Shown piece by piece: positions 8,383-17,391 of a stretch of 49,825 bases of DNA. The stretch's first letter is position 1. The number at the start of each line of letters is the position of its first letter. The position numbers were made by a program, and so were the translations under genes. The notes beneath the pieces are model-generated. The model did no database searches, had not been told where the DNA came from, and saw only the letters and a program-made list of their open reading frames with translations. The stretch is from JAOZTV01 sp965371805 (lineage in GTDB: Bacteria > Acidobacteriota > Aminicenantia > UBA2199): assembly GCA_965371805.1 (NCBI GenBank), contig CBDUZW010000034.1:1-49825 (forward strand), read 5' to 3'.

Positions 8383-9620
8383 ACCTTTTTTTTTGATTTT
8401 TGTAAAGCTGAAAAAAATCTGGTAACTATATCCTCTTTTGTCTGAATTAATCTCATTCCACAGTCATGTATACTACTTTTTTCTATCATTTTTATCCTAT
8501 CTGCAATATATTCGAAGTTTTGCTCAGGATCATTTTCTTTTTCATTTGTAAACATGTTTTTTAATAGATCGAGTTGTCTATCCATCTCGTTTGCTGCGGT
8601 TTTTTTTCTTAGAACCTCTTCTACTACTTTTTTTTGCTGGCTTAAGCCAAGCGATTGTCTTAAATCCATATCCCAACCACTTTTTACGTTTTTTTTTTTT
8701 TCTTGATATCGCTTCATAACCATATAGGGAATCCCATATTCTACAGATTCCGCTACCATTTTCTGCTCCACTATCCAGCCAAGATTTGTTATAGACAGGT
8801 TTGGCGAAACCGAATTATATATCTTGTTTATAAATGGATTTATTATGTCTTTTGCTGATTCCTTAACATCATTAAACTGATTTAAAACAAAATATACTTT
8901 ATAATTCTTAAGATAATTTTTGACTATCTGAATTATAACTTTGTCCTTATAAGTTTGTTCCAGTTTAAAGATTAAATCATCATAGTTTTGTTCCTCATCA
9001 TAACTTCCTTCAAAATCAGAAATAATCTTTTCCAAAAGATTAAGTTCTCTTTTATACATAGTTTCCTTACTGAATCTTCCATATTTATTCAAATTCAGTA
9101 AGAGAGTAAAAATCCTTAATAGTGATGCTTTCACCATCTCAGCAGCAGATAGAGTAGCTGCTTTAATTTTTGGTGTAAAAATTAGTATTCCTGTATTTCC
9201 TGTTGGGAGAAAATCTAATATGTCATCATCTAATCCTGCTTTATGGTCAATTATCAAATAATCTGCATCTAATTTATTAAGAGAGTTTATTAATTTAACC
9301 TTATTTTCTCTGCTGAAATTAACTATATCGTGTATGAAATTTTTTGGAGATGCGATCATTGAGAAATTAGAAAACAATTGCTCAGGATCGATGTTGCTAT
9401 TTAATTTTGTTATACAGGAATTTAGAGGAGCGTCTTTCTTAAAGAAATGATAAAGATCTTTTTTAAATGGTAGGTCCACAAAATGCCTTAAACTTGAAGT
9501 ACCTGTGTCCAGATCCAATAAAATAGTCTTGTGATGTTTTGAAAGAGTAAGGGCAAGGTTCAGTGCAAATGTTGTTTTACCAACACCCCCTTTACCTGAG
9601 CTAATCGGTAGGACTCTCAT
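8379..9620 (-). CDS. ParA/MinD-family ATPase
   Basis: A 413-residue cytosolic ATPase. The deviant Walker A box SGKGGVGKTT (residues 8-17) begins almost at the N-terminus, as in MinD/ParA/FlhG proteins. Switch I is LLDLDTGTSS (~34-43), and the Walker B-like strand YLIIDHKAGLDDDILD (~125-140) has His where many relatives have an Asp or Gly. The C-terminal 130 residues are charged and helical, probably a partner-binding or dimerisation extension longer than in MinD. Family members form ATP-dependent dimers that position large assemblies on membranes or DNA. No ParB, MinC or flagellar gene is adjacent. Instead it is coupled to envelope genes, suggesting a role in placing or regulating envelope machinery. 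Confidence 0.8.
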   Translation of the reverse strand: MRVLPISSGKGGVGKTTFALNLALTLSKHHKTILLDLDTGTSSLRHFVDLPFKKDLYHFFKKDAPLNSCITKLNSNIDPEQLFSNFSMIASPKNFIHDIVNFSRENKVKLINSLNKLDADYLIIDHKAGLDDDILDFLPTGNTGILIFTPKIKAATLSAAEMVKASLLRIFTLLLNLNKYGRFSKETMYKRELNLLEKIISDFEGSYDEEQNYDDLIFKLEQTYKDKVIIQIVKNYLKNYKVYFVLNQFNDVKESAKDIINPFINKIYNSVSPNLSITNLGWIVEQKMVAESVEYGIPYMVMKRYQEKKKNVKSGWDMDLRQSLGLSQQKKVVEEVLRKKTAANEMDRQLDLLKNMFTNEKENDPEQNFEYIADRIKMIEKSSIHDCGMRLIQTKEDIVTRFFSALQKSKKKV

Positions 9621-9632
9621 TCTATAATAATA

Positions 9633-10160
9633 CTATTTTGGGAATTTTTTGTCTAATACTTTATTCCATTCAATTATTCTATTCTCAACTTTTCCCAATA
9701 ATTCTTTTGGGTCACCTTCAATTGCAATAGATTCAATTTTGTCGTTTCCTTCAATTGAGTCAATTACTGATTTGTCATCCGGTGAAAGAACTTTTCCAAA
9801 AACGGTATGATTATTGTCTAACCAGGGAGTTTCAAGATGTGTAATAAAGAATTGGCTACCGTTTGTTCCCGGACCCGAATTTGCCATTGATAATATTCCA
9901 GCACTGTCATGTTTTAGTTTTGAATCAAACTCATCTTCAAAATTATATCCCGGACCACCAGTCCCCATTCCATCCGGGCATCCGCCCTGTACCATAAAAT
10001 CTGGAATAACTCTATGAAAATTTAATCCATTATAGTAGCCTCTCTGGATCAAATTTACAAAATTTCCACAAGTTACAGGAGTCTTCTCCCAAAAAAGTTT
10101 GATTTTTAAAGTACCCTTATTCGTCTTCATTATTGCAATAATATCTTTTGTATTTTCCAT
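9633..10160 (-). CDS. Cyclophilin-type peptidyl-prolyl cis-trans isomerase
   Basis: About 175 residues from the ATG at 10160. It has the full single-domain cyclophilin core: the catalytic-arginine segment FHRVIPDFMVQGG, the GTGGPGYNFEDEF loop, and the substrate-binding SMANSGPGTNGSQFFI and HTVFGKV segments. It catalyses proline isomerisation. With no signal peptide it should act in the cytoplasm. An upstream ATG at 10175 is possible, but that ATG is part of a TATGAT that looks like the -10 box. This makes 10160 more likely, with a leader of only a few bases and no Shine-Dalgarno. It is the first gene of the minus-strand string leading to the LptD-like protein, 12 bases ahead of the ParA-like gene. 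Confidence 0.9.
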   Translation of the reverse strand: MENTKDIIAIMKTNKGTLKIKLFWEKTPVTCGNFVNLIQRGYYNGLNFHRVIPDFMVQGGCPDGMGTGGPGYNFEDEFDSKLKHDSAGILSMANSGPGTNGSQFFITHLETPWLDNNHTVFGKVLSPDDKSVIDSIEGNDKIESIAIEGDPKELLGKVENRIIEWNKVLDKKFPK

Positions 10161-10253
10161 TTTTAAGAATATCATAGTATGGAAATAATTGCAAAATACA
10201 CTCTCTTTATTTTAAGACAAATTGATCTGTAAAATAAGAAACTGTTTAGTAAA

Positions 10254-11789
10254 TCATTCCCATTCAATGGTTCCAGGGGGCTTTGATGTTAAATCATATG
10301 TGATTCTATTGATCCCCTTTACTTCATTGACTATTCTATTTGAAACTGATTTTAGAAAATCTTCAGGAGGATAGTACCAATCTGCTGTCATGCCGTCTAC
10401 ACTGGTGACTAATCTAATAGTAGCTACATTTTCATATGTTCTTACATCACCCATAACGCCGACAGTCTTAACTGGAAGTAATACAACAAAAGACTGCCAT
10501 ATTTTATTATAGAGGTTATAGTTATCTAGTTCTTCCTTTAAAATCGCATCAGCATTCTGAAGAGTTTTAACCTTTTTTTTACTAACTGCACCTAAAATTC
10601 TGATAGCCAGTCCTGGTCCCGGAAAAGGGTGACGGTTTACAAATTTTTCTTCAAGTTGTAATTCTCTTCCAACTTCTCTGACTTCGTCTTTAAAAAGTTC
10701 TCTGAACGGTTCGATTAACTCCCAGTCCATTTTTGCAGGCAGTCCACCAACATTATGGTGACTTTTTATAGTTGCTGCAGGCCCCTTTACTGAAACTGAC
10801 TCGATCACATCAGGATAGAGGGTTCCCTGAGAGAAATATTTGATCTTTCCAAATTGCTTTGCTTCTCTTGCAAAAACGTCAATGAAAGTTTTTCCAATTA
10901 TTTTTCTTTTTTTCTCCGGGTCTTTGACACCTTTAAGTTTATCAAGAAACTCTTTGGATGCATCAACTCCAATCACATTGAGTCCAAGATCATTTTTGAA
11001 TTTTATCATCAGCTCAGAAAATTCATTTTTTCTCAAAACACCATTATCAACAAAAACCGGAATTAACTGATCTCCTATTGCTTTTTTCAATAGTAGAGCA
11101 AGCACAGTCGAATCAACACCCCCACTTAAGCCAAGGATTACCTTCTCTTTTCCAACCTTTTCTCTAACGTTCTTAATCGTGGTTTCAATAAAGTTTTTCA
11201 TACTCCAATCGGCTTTCAGGTTTGATATATTAAAAAGAAAATTGGAAATTAGTTTTTTCCCCTCAAGAGTATGAACAACCTCAGGATGAAATTGAACACC
11301 AAAAATATTTCTTTTATCTGATTCGATTACTGCGATCTCAGTGTTTTTTGTTCTTGCTGTTACGAGAAAATCTTCAGGAAACTGTGATATCTTATCACCA
11401 TGACTCATCCAGACAGATGAGTCATCGCTAATACCCTCTAAAAGTTTTGATTTTTTTAATATATTCAGTTTTGCAAGTCCATACTCTCTTTCTTTTGCTC
11501 CCTCTACCTTCATTGCTGAATGAATAGCTATTAATTGAAGTCCGTAACATATACCAAGGACAGGAATGCCTAATTCCAGAACTTCTTTACCGATCTTTGG
11601 AGCCCCTTTCTCATAAACACTTGAGGGCCCCCCTGAAAGAATTATAGCACCGGCATTAAAGCGTTTTATCTTTTCCAGTCCGTAATTAAAAGGGACTATT
11701 TCAGAATAAACATTAAATTCTCTAACTCTTCTTGCAATAAGTTGAGTATATTGAGAACCAAAATCGAGTATAAGAACTTTATTTTTCAT
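10254..11789 (-). CDS. guaA: GMP synthase (glutamine-hydrolysing)
   Basis: A 511-residue enzyme converting XMP to GMP with ATP and glutamine. The N-terminal class I amidotransferase domain has nucleophile Cys81 (GICYGLQ) and His168/Glu170 (QFHPE). The ATP-pyrophosphatase domain has the PP-loop SGGVDS (222-227). The C-terminal dimerisation domain ends in the typical KPPGTIEWE. The length is that of a normal single-chain GuaA. It lies 12 bases after the OPT transporter gene on the same strand and is likely co-transcribed with it. The IMP dehydrogenase that supplies XMP is encoded elsewhere in the window (25043-26506). Confidence 0.97.
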   Translation of the reverse strand: MKNKVLILDFGSQYTQLIARRVREFNVYSEIVPFNYGLEKIKRFNAGAIILSGGPSSVYEKGAPKIGKEVLELGIPVLGICYGLQLIAIHSAMKVEGAKEREYGLAKLNILKKSKLLEGISDDSSVWMSHGDKISQFPEDFLVTARTKNTEIAVIESDKRNIFGVQFHPEVVHTLEGKKLISNFLFNISNLKADWSMKNFIETTIKNVREKVGKEKVILGLSGGVDSTVLALLLKKAIGDQLIPVFVDNGVLRKNEFSELMIKFKNDLGLNVIGVDASKEFLDKLKGVKDPEKKRKIIGKTFIDVFAREAKQFGKIKYFSQGTLYPDVIESVSVKGPAATIKSHHNVGGLPAKMDWELIEPFRELFKDEVREVGRELQLEEKFVNRHPFPGPGLAIRILGAVSKKKVKTLQNADAILKEELDNYNLYNKIWQSFVVLLPVKTVGVMGDVRTYENVATIRLVTSVDGMTADWYYPPEDFLKSVSNRIVNEVKGINRITYDLTSKPPGTIEWE

Positions 11790-11801
11790 TTTTATCTTCT
11801 A

Positions 11802-13823
11802 TTAATCTTCTTTAGAGACTCTTTTTGAATCCCAGTAGAGGTAGAATAATAACAGGGCAAACATTACTATCCCTAAAATTTCAGCACCATTTGATTCTGC
11901 CCAGTGTTCTGTTCCAATTGCCTTCATTATTGTCCAACCCTCGCCATTAATTTTCTGTCCAATGAAAATTATTGTCGCTGCCAATACACCCATAATCGCT
12001 CCACCTGCAATAAAACCTGAGGCAATGAGTGTTCCCCGTTCCTTTCGTTTTGCAAGAATACCTTCATCCTTTGAACTCTTTGCAACAAAATGAGCTATCA
12101 ATCCACCGGCAAGTATTGGGGTGTTTAAGTAGATAGGAAGATACATACCAAGAGCAAATGCTAGCGGTGGAATACCTATAAATTCCAGAATAATTGCAAG
12201 CATAACCCCCGCAAGGTACAGTAACCAAGGCGCCGGTTGGCCTGTCATAAGAGGCTTTAATACTGCTGCCATTGCTGATGCCTGAGGAGCTTCAAGTCCA
12301 CCGGGACCAAAACCGTATGTTTTATACAGCATTAGTATTACTAATCCCACAGATGCAGCTGACAAAAGTGTTCCTAAAAATTTATATCTTTCCTGGTGCC
12401 TTGGTGTTGAGCCAATCCAGTATCCAATTTTTAAATCAGTAATAAATCCACCTGCCATTGAAAGGGCAGTACAAACAACACCACCAATTAACAGTGCAGC
12501 CAGCATTCCATCATTTCCTTTTAATCCAATACCAACCAGAATAACAGAGGTAATAATAAGAGTCATTAAGGTCATTCCTGAAACAGGATTTGTCCCGACT
12601 ATTGCAATTGCTCTAGCAGCAACAGTTGTAAAGAGAAAAGAGATGATTGTAACAATTGCAAAACCAATAAGCGCCTGGACAACATTGCCATGCAGGACAA
12701 GGACCATGAAGAATGTAAAGATTCCCAGAACTGTACCCATGATTAAAACCATATTCCACTTCATACTTATATCCTGTTGAGTTCGTTTGGTTTCTACTAT
12801 CTGACCGTCATTTGTTTTTTTTCCAAAAACTTCATTCCCTGCTAATTTAAAAGCTCCATATATGATTTTTCTTGATTTTATTATTCCGATAATACCTGCT
12901 GCAGCAATACCTCCAATTCCAATATGTCTAACATATTCTGAGAATATCTCTCCAGGTATCATATCTGATATTGCTTTTTCTGCTCCCAGAATTGGTCCAG
13001 GAATAAATTGTCCAATATAAAATACAGCCGGTATAAAAACCCACCAGGCTAGAAATGATCCTGCCGCAATTATCAAGGCATATTTAAGACCAATTATATA
13101 TCCAAGTCCCATTACAGCAGAACTTGTTAAAAAACTAATTTCAAGCTTTACTGATGAGGAGAGCTTTTGTCCCCATGGTATGACTATTGATGAGATTTTT
13201 TCTTTCCATAATCCAAAACCTGAGATCAAAAAATCATAAACGCCTCCAATAAGTAATGCCTTTACAAGAATTTTCGCCTGATTTCCACCTGATTCACCAG
13301 CAACTAATACTTCTGTTGTAGCAGTAGCTTCAGGAAAAGGAAACTCACCATGCATATCTTTTACAAAGTATTTTCTGAATGGAATTAAAAATAGAATTCC
13401 TAAAAAACCACCGAATAGAGATGCCAGAAATATTTGAATAAATGATGCCTCTATTCCCAATATATATAAGCCCGGAATTGTAAAAATTGCACCTGCAACA
13501 ATTACACCGGAACTGGAACCGATTGATTGAATAATAACATTTTCCATAAGTGCATTTTTTCGTTTAAAAACAGTTGAGGCTCCGACAGCAAGGATAGCAA
13601 TAGGAATAGCAGCCTCAAACACCTGTCCGATTTTCAAGCCAAGATAAGCTGCTGCCGCGGAAAACAATACAGCATAGAACATACCCCATAGTATTGACCA
13701 TGGTGTCATTTCCTTCATATCTGTTTTGTCAGGAACAATTGGTTGATACTCTTCACCTTCGTTTAATTTCCGGTACGCATTCTCCGGTAGAACTACTTTG
13801 TTAATTGCATTGTTTTCTTCCAT
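11802..13823 (-). CDS. OPT-family oligopeptide transporter
   Basis: A 673-residue inner-membrane protein with about 15-16 hydrophobic segments. Its pattern is that of the bacterial OPT/YSL-type oligopeptide transporters: an N-terminal WSILWGMFYAVLFSAAAAYL segment, the HGEFPFPEATATTEVLVAGE cytoplasmic loop, and late GIPPLAFALGMYLPIYLNTP and GGLIAH segments. It should import short peptides, or metal-chelate-like substrates, driven by the proton or sodium gradient. AGGAGG lies seven bases before ATG 13823. guaA follows after 12 bases. No partner is needed for function. Confidence 0.93.
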   Translation of the reverse strand: MEENNAINKVVLPENAYRKLNEGEEYQPIVPDKTDMKEMTPWSILWGMFYAVLFSAAAAYLGLKIGQVFEAAIPIAILAVGASTVFKRKNALMENVIIQSIGSSSGVIVAGAIFTIPGLYILGIEASFIQIFLASLFGGFLGILFLIPFRKYFVKDMHGEFPFPEATATTEVLVAGESGGNQAKILVKALLIGGVYDFLISGFGLWKEKISSIVIPWGQKLSSSVKLEISFLTSSAVMGLGYIIGLKYALIIAAGSFLAWWVFIPAVFYIGQFIPGPILGAEKAISDMIPGEIFSEYVRHIGIGGIAAAGIIGIIKSRKIIYGAFKLAGNEVFGKKTNDGQIVETKRTQQDISMKWNMVLIMGTVLGIFTFFMVLVLHGNVVQALIGFAIVTIISFLFTTVAARAIAIVGTNPVSGMTLMTLIITSVILVGIGLKGNDGMLAALLIGGVVCTALSMAGGFITDLKIGYWIGSTPRHQERYKFLGTLLSAASVGLVILMLYKTYGFGPGGLEAPQASAMAAVLKPLMTGQPAPWLLYLAGVMLAIILEFIGIPPLAFALGMYLPIYLNTPILAGGLIAHFVAKSSKDEGILAKRKERGTLIASGFIAGGAIMGVLAATIIFIGQKINGEGWTIMKAIGTEHWAESNGAEILGIVMFALLLFYLYWDSKRVSKED

Positions 13824-13908
13824 TTATTATCCTCCTAAGTGAATTATTATACGACGATATCCTACATATCGCAATGTTTTTTACATATTTTTACAAACCA
13901 CTGACATA

Positions 13909-14430
13909 TTATTTTTTATTTAATATATTTTCCCATTCTGTAAGTTTTTTTTTAAATGTAATTGATGCATTTGCAGGACTTGTTGACGGTAGAGTGTGAA
14001 TCTCTATATCCTGAGTAATTTGCGGGAATTTTTTCAATACATGCTTAACAAAAGTTTGGTGAGCTTTCTGTCCATTAAAACATATTTTTTTTATTTTTTT
14101 ATGACTGGAAAGAAAAGCAAAGAAATCATTTACCTCTTCAGAATCGCTTATAATGTTCGAATCAAGACTCCCTTTCCTTTCACAAGTCTTTAAAACATCC
14201 CAGAGAGCTATTTTATTCTCTTTTAGTTTGCTAAGTTTCTTTTTATATTCAATATCCGGATCAAAATTAAATAGCGTTCCAATTATTACCCAGAAAACAT
14301 TTCTTGGATGTCCATAATATTGATGTTTTATAAGTGATTGTTCCCCGGGCATAGATCCAAGAATCAGAATCTCAGCACTATTTCGAGAGACAGGAGGAAA
14401 TCCCGTTTTGGTTGTCTTTACATTATTCAT
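13909..14430 (-). CDS. DNA-deoxyinosine glycosylase (UDG superfamily, family 6 type)
   Basis: A 173-residue protein with the hypoxanthine-DNA glycosylase pattern of the uracil-DNA-glycosylase superfamily. The N-terminal GFPPVSR comes first, then the motif 1 loop LILGSMPGEQS, YYGHPRNVFW with the catalytic-position Asn, and a C-terminal LPSTSPANAS loop. It should remove deaminated adenine (hypoxanthine), and possibly other damaged bases, from DNA. A GGAGAGG sequence lies about 12 bases before the start, rather far. It stands alone between the OPT gene and the end of the rnf operon. Confidence 0.88.
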   Translation of the reverse strand: MNNVKTTKTGFPPVSRNSAEILILGSMPGEQSLIKHQYYGHPRNVFWVIIGTLFNFDPDIEYKKKLSKLKENKIALWDVLKTCERKGSLDSNIISDSEEVNDFFAFLSSHKKIKKICFNGQKAHQTFVKHVLKKFPQITQDIEIHTLPSTSPANASITFKKKLTEWENILNKK

Positions 14431-14489
14431 TTATAAGATAAACCTCTCCATTATTTTCTCATATATAGGTTTTTTTCTCTAGTATTTTA

Positions 14490-14519
14490 TGTAGAGACAC
14501 GAGTTATCGTGTCTCTACA
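14490..14519. repeat. Perfect 13-bp inverted repeat with GTTA loop
   Basis: The arms TGTAGAGACACGA (14490-14502) and TCGTGTCTCTACA (14507-14519) are exactly complementary. GC content is well above the surroundings. It lies between the end of rnfA and the start of the glycosylase gene, both on the minus strand. A T-rich stretch follows on the plus strand but not on the minus strand, so it is not an obvious terminator for rnfA. The shape matches the small dispersed palindromes common in diderm genomes. Confidence 0.7.
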
Positions 14520-14543
14520 AATTATTTTTTAATTTATATCGAT

Positions 14544-14567
14544 TTAAAAACTACCATCTGTGATGGT
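14544..14567 (-). terminator. Probable terminator of the rnf operon
   Basis: On the minus strand, ACCATC and GATGGT form a short stem around a three-base loop (14553-14558, 14562-14567), directly next to the rnfA stop codon. AGTTTTT follows. The stem is short, so this is a weak call; the larger palindrome 25 bases further on may assist. Confidence 0.4.
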
Positions 14568-15142
14568 TAAAACTTCATTCCTGTAAAACCCATGAATGCC
14601 AGTGATAAAAGTCCTGCAGTAACAAGCGCAATTGGAGCACCTTTCATAGCCTTTGGCATGTCATACATTTCCAGTCTTTCACGGATACCTGCAAATATTA
14701 CCAGTGCCAATGCAAAACCAATTGCGGTTGCAATTGAATATACAACGCCCTGGACAAGATTAAAATCTTTTTTAATTACCAATATTGCAACACCGAGAAT
14801 AGCACAGTTTGTTGTTATCAAAGGTAAGAAAACACCAAGTGCCTGGTAAAGGACCGGGCTAACTTTTTTTAATACCAATTCAACCATTTGTACCAATGAT
14901 GCTATAACAAGGATGAATGTAACTGTTTGTAAAAAACCGAGTCCCAGCTTATTTAAAATAAAGTGCTGAATAACATAGGTTACGATGGTTGCAAGGGTCA
15001 TTACAAACATAACCGCTGCACTCATTCCGGCTGCTGTAGATACTTTTGTGCTCACACCAAGAAAGGGACATATCCCTAAAAATTGAACAAGCACAACGTT
15101 ATTAACAAAAATAGCTATTATAATTAAATTAAAATATTCCAT
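14567..15142 (-). CDS. rnfA: Electron transport complex subunit RnfA
   Basis: A 191-residue inner-membrane protein with six TM helices. The opening VQFLGICPFLGVS holds the Cys-containing motif that helps coordinate the membrane-embedded iron-sulfur centre shared with RnfE. Later segments FLPLITTNCAILGVA and the AIGFALALVIFAGIRERL helix are standard for the NqrE/RnfA family. Together with RnfE it forms the symmetrical membrane core that passes electrons across the bilayer. It is the last gene of the operon, 12 bases after rnfE. Confidence 0.95.
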   Translation of the reverse strand: MEYFNLIIIAIFVNNVVLVQFLGICPFLGVSTKVSTAAGMSAAVMFVMTLATIVTYVIQHFILNKLGLGFLQTVTFILVIASLVQMVELVLKKVSPVLYQALGVFLPLITTNCAILGVAILVIKKDFNLVQGVVYSIATAIGFALALVIFAGIRERLEMYDMPKAMKGAPIALVTAGLLSLAFMGFTGMKF

Positions 15143-15154
15143 ATTTAAACTCCT

Positions 15155-15748
15155 CTAAGATTTTTTTGCACTCAGTTTATTTATAAATGCAGTTAAAAAA
15201 CCTAATGCAATAAACGCACCGGGAGGCAATATAAACAGGAGCATTGTTGTTGCATCTTTTGCAACAAATTTAAAGCCAAAAACAGCGCCGGATCCAAGAA
15301 TTTCACGAGTTGCGCCGAGTAATGTCAGGGCAAATGTGAATCCAAGTCCCATAACCAGTCCGTCAATGACAGATTTATAAAGACCATTTTTTGAAGCAAA
15401 TGCCTCGGCTCTTCCAAGGATCAGGCAGTTAACAACAATCAATGGTATGAATAAACCAAGCGATTTGTATAGGTCTGGCAAAAAGGCTTCCATTGAGAGT
15501 TCAACCATTGTTACAAAACTTGCGATAACTATGATGAACGCAGGAATTCTTACCTTATCTGGAATGACGTTTTTTATCAATGAAATAACAATATTTGAAC
15601 ATATCAATACCGCAAGAGTGGCAAGACCCATTCCAAGTCCATTTTCTGCACTTCCTGTAACACCAAGGGTCGGACACATCCCTAATAGTAGAACAAAAAC
15701 AGGATTTTCTTTAATAAATCCCCTATAAAATTCTTTTGTAAGGCTCAT
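15155..15748 (-). CDS. rnfE: Electron transport complex subunit RnfE
   Basis: A 197-residue inner-membrane protein with six TM helices, paralogous to RnfA and inverted relative to it in the complex. Diagnostic stretches are ENPVFVLLLGMCPTLGVT, with the conserved Cys, and LFIPLIVVNCLILGRAEAFA. It overlaps the rnfG stop codon by four bases, so translation is coupled, and precedes rnfA. Confidence 0.95.
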   Translation of the reverse strand: MSLTKEFYRGFIKENPVFVLLLGMCPTLGVTGSAENGLGMGLATLAVLICSNIVISLIKNVIPDKVRIPAFIIVIASFVTMVELSMEAFLPDLYKSLGLFIPLIVVNCLILGRAEAFASKNGLYKSVIDGLVMGLGFTFALTLLGATREILGSGAVFGFKFVAKDATTMLLFILPPGAFIALGFLTAFINKLSAKKS

Positions 15749-16416
15749 TTTTTACCTCCCATTTCTCTGGCAGTCTTTTTTTCAGAAACTTCTTCCGTTT
15801 TTACTTCAATTTTTTCTACTTCTTTTTTAACTTCTTCTTTGGACTCTGCCTTTAGAAACTTAGGTTTATTTAACTTTAAATTATCATATGCTATCTTTAC
15901 TGCTTTACAAAAAGCACGGGAGCTAATTGTTGCAGCAGTTATTGAGTCAACATCCCCTTTGTCCTTTTTAACCTTGGATTTGAATTTTGATAAGTCTTTT
16001 CCAATGAACTGATCTTTCCATTCACCTTCCATTTTTGTTCCAAGTCCAGGTGTTTCTTTTTGTTCAACAACTGAAATTTTTACAATTTTATCTGTATTAT
16101 CAAAACCGACCATAAGTTTTACTTCCTGAGTAAATCCCATTGCTTCAGATTCAACAGCAGCACCAACATATTCTCCGGTTTTATCCTTTGCTACATGGAT
16201 TACAGAGGCATCAAATTTTTTCTCTTCTTTATTTTCAAATTCAGGTAAAACCGCTTTTATTGCTTTGTTTTTTCTTTCTATTTTTCCCAATCTAATTGGT
16301 TCTTCTGTTATTGTATATATAAAACCGAGCGATAACGCTGAGACTATTGCAATTACAGTAAGAACTAAGACCATATTAGGAAAGGTCGAAGCTATTTTTT
16401 TCTTTTTTTCAGCCAT
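15745..16416 (-). CDS. rnfG: Electron transport complex subunit RnfG
   Basis: A 223-residue protein with one N-terminal TM helix (about residues 14-36) and a periplasmic FMN-binding domain. SITAATISS (residues 158-166) carries the Thr (Thr163) to which FMN is joined by phosphoester in the family. A C-terminal extension of about 40 residues rich in Lys and Glu is low-complexity and variable in relatives. It relays electrons between RnfD and the core. The start overlaps the end of rnfD by eight bases. Confidence 0.94.
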   Translation of the reverse strand: MAEKKKKIASTFPNMVLVLTVIAIVSALSLGFIYTITEEPIRLGKIERKNKAIKAVLPEFENKEEKKFDASVIHVAKDKTGEYVGAAVESEAMGFTQEVKLMVGFDNTDKIVKISVVEQKETPGLGTKMEGEWKDQFIGKDLSKFKSKVKKDKGDVDSITAATISSRAFCKAVKIAYDNLKLNKPKFLKAESKEEVKKEVEKIEVKTEEVSEKKTAREMGGKK

Positions 16417-17389
16417 AATTTACCTCCTTTCCAAATCTTTTTGGAACTGTATACTTATCTATAAGCGGAACAAAGGCATTCATAATGAGTATTGAATAAG
16501 AACAGCCTTCCGGATATGAACCATATAATCTGATAACTCCACATAATATTCCACCCGCAATGGCAAAAATTATCTGCCCCTTAATTGTCATAGGGCTTGT
16601 TACCATATCTGTTGCCATGAACCATGCACCCAGCATTGCCCCACCGGCAAGAACATGAAACAGTGGATTTGCAAATTTATCAGGATTTATAAGCCAGAAT
16701 ATTCCAGTAAAGCCTGCAAGTGATAGTAAATATACAACAGGTATATGCCAGGTAATAATTTTCTTAAACAGCATATAAAGTCCGCCAAGAAGAATCGCTA
16801 TAGCTGAAACCTCACCAATTGAACCACCGACCTTTCCGATCAGTAGGTCAAGAGTCGGGATACTTTCTGCTGCAGCTACTCCGTTTTCTGCTAAAACGCC
16901 AAGTGGTGTTGCACTTGTAGCGGCATCTGCAAAACTCCAGAGTTTTTCAAGTGGATTCGGCCAGCTTGTCATCTGTACTGGAAAACTTGCAAGCATAAAT
17001 GCTCTTCCAATAAGTGCAGGATTAAATGGGTTTTTTCCCAATCCGCCAAAGGCGAGCTTTGATACTCCAATTGCCATAACCGAACCTGCAAGAAGCTGCC
17101 ACCAAGGCACAGAACTTGGAACGTTAAAGGCCAGCAGTAATCCTGTGATAGCTGCACTTCCATCGAATGCTGTAACTGTTTCCTTTGTAATAAATTTTTG
17201 TATTAAAAACTCTATCCCTATACAAAATACCATTCCCAGAATCACTACCTTTAAGGCAGAGAAACCGAAAAAATAGACAGAGGTTAAAAGAGCAGGGAAT
17301 AAGGCTATTACAACACCCCACATGATCTTTTGAACCGATTCATCATTCTTTACATGGGGAGAGAGTGAGACTGCTAATTTTTGATTCAT
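16409..17389 (-). CDS. rnfD: Electron transport complex subunit RnfD
   Basis: A 326-residue inner-membrane protein of the NqrB/RnfD family with about nine to ten TM segments. The likely flavinylation site is Thr161 in AATSATPLG. The conserved LAFGGLGKNPFNPALIGRAF stretch sits at about residues 112-131. Family members bind covalent FMN and carry the ion-pumping pathway. It lies two bases after rnfC and overlaps rnfG. Confidence 0.95.
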   Translation of the reverse strand: MNQKLAVSLSPHVKNDESVQKIMWGVVIALFPALLTSVYFFGFSALKVVILGMVFCIGIEFLIQKFITKETVTAFDGSAAITGLLLAFNVPSSVPWWQLLAGSVMAIGVSKLAFGGLGKNPFNPALIGRAFMLASFPVQMTSWPNPLEKLWSFADAATSATPLGVLAENGVAAAESIPTLDLLIGKVGGSIGEVSAIAILLGGLYMLFKKIITWHIPVVYLLSLAGFTGIFWLINPDKFANPLFHVLAGGAMLGAWFMATDMVTSPMTIKGQIIFAIAGGILCGVIRLYGSYPEGCSYSILIMNAFVPLIDKYTVPKRFGKEVNYG

Positions 17390-17391
17390 TT

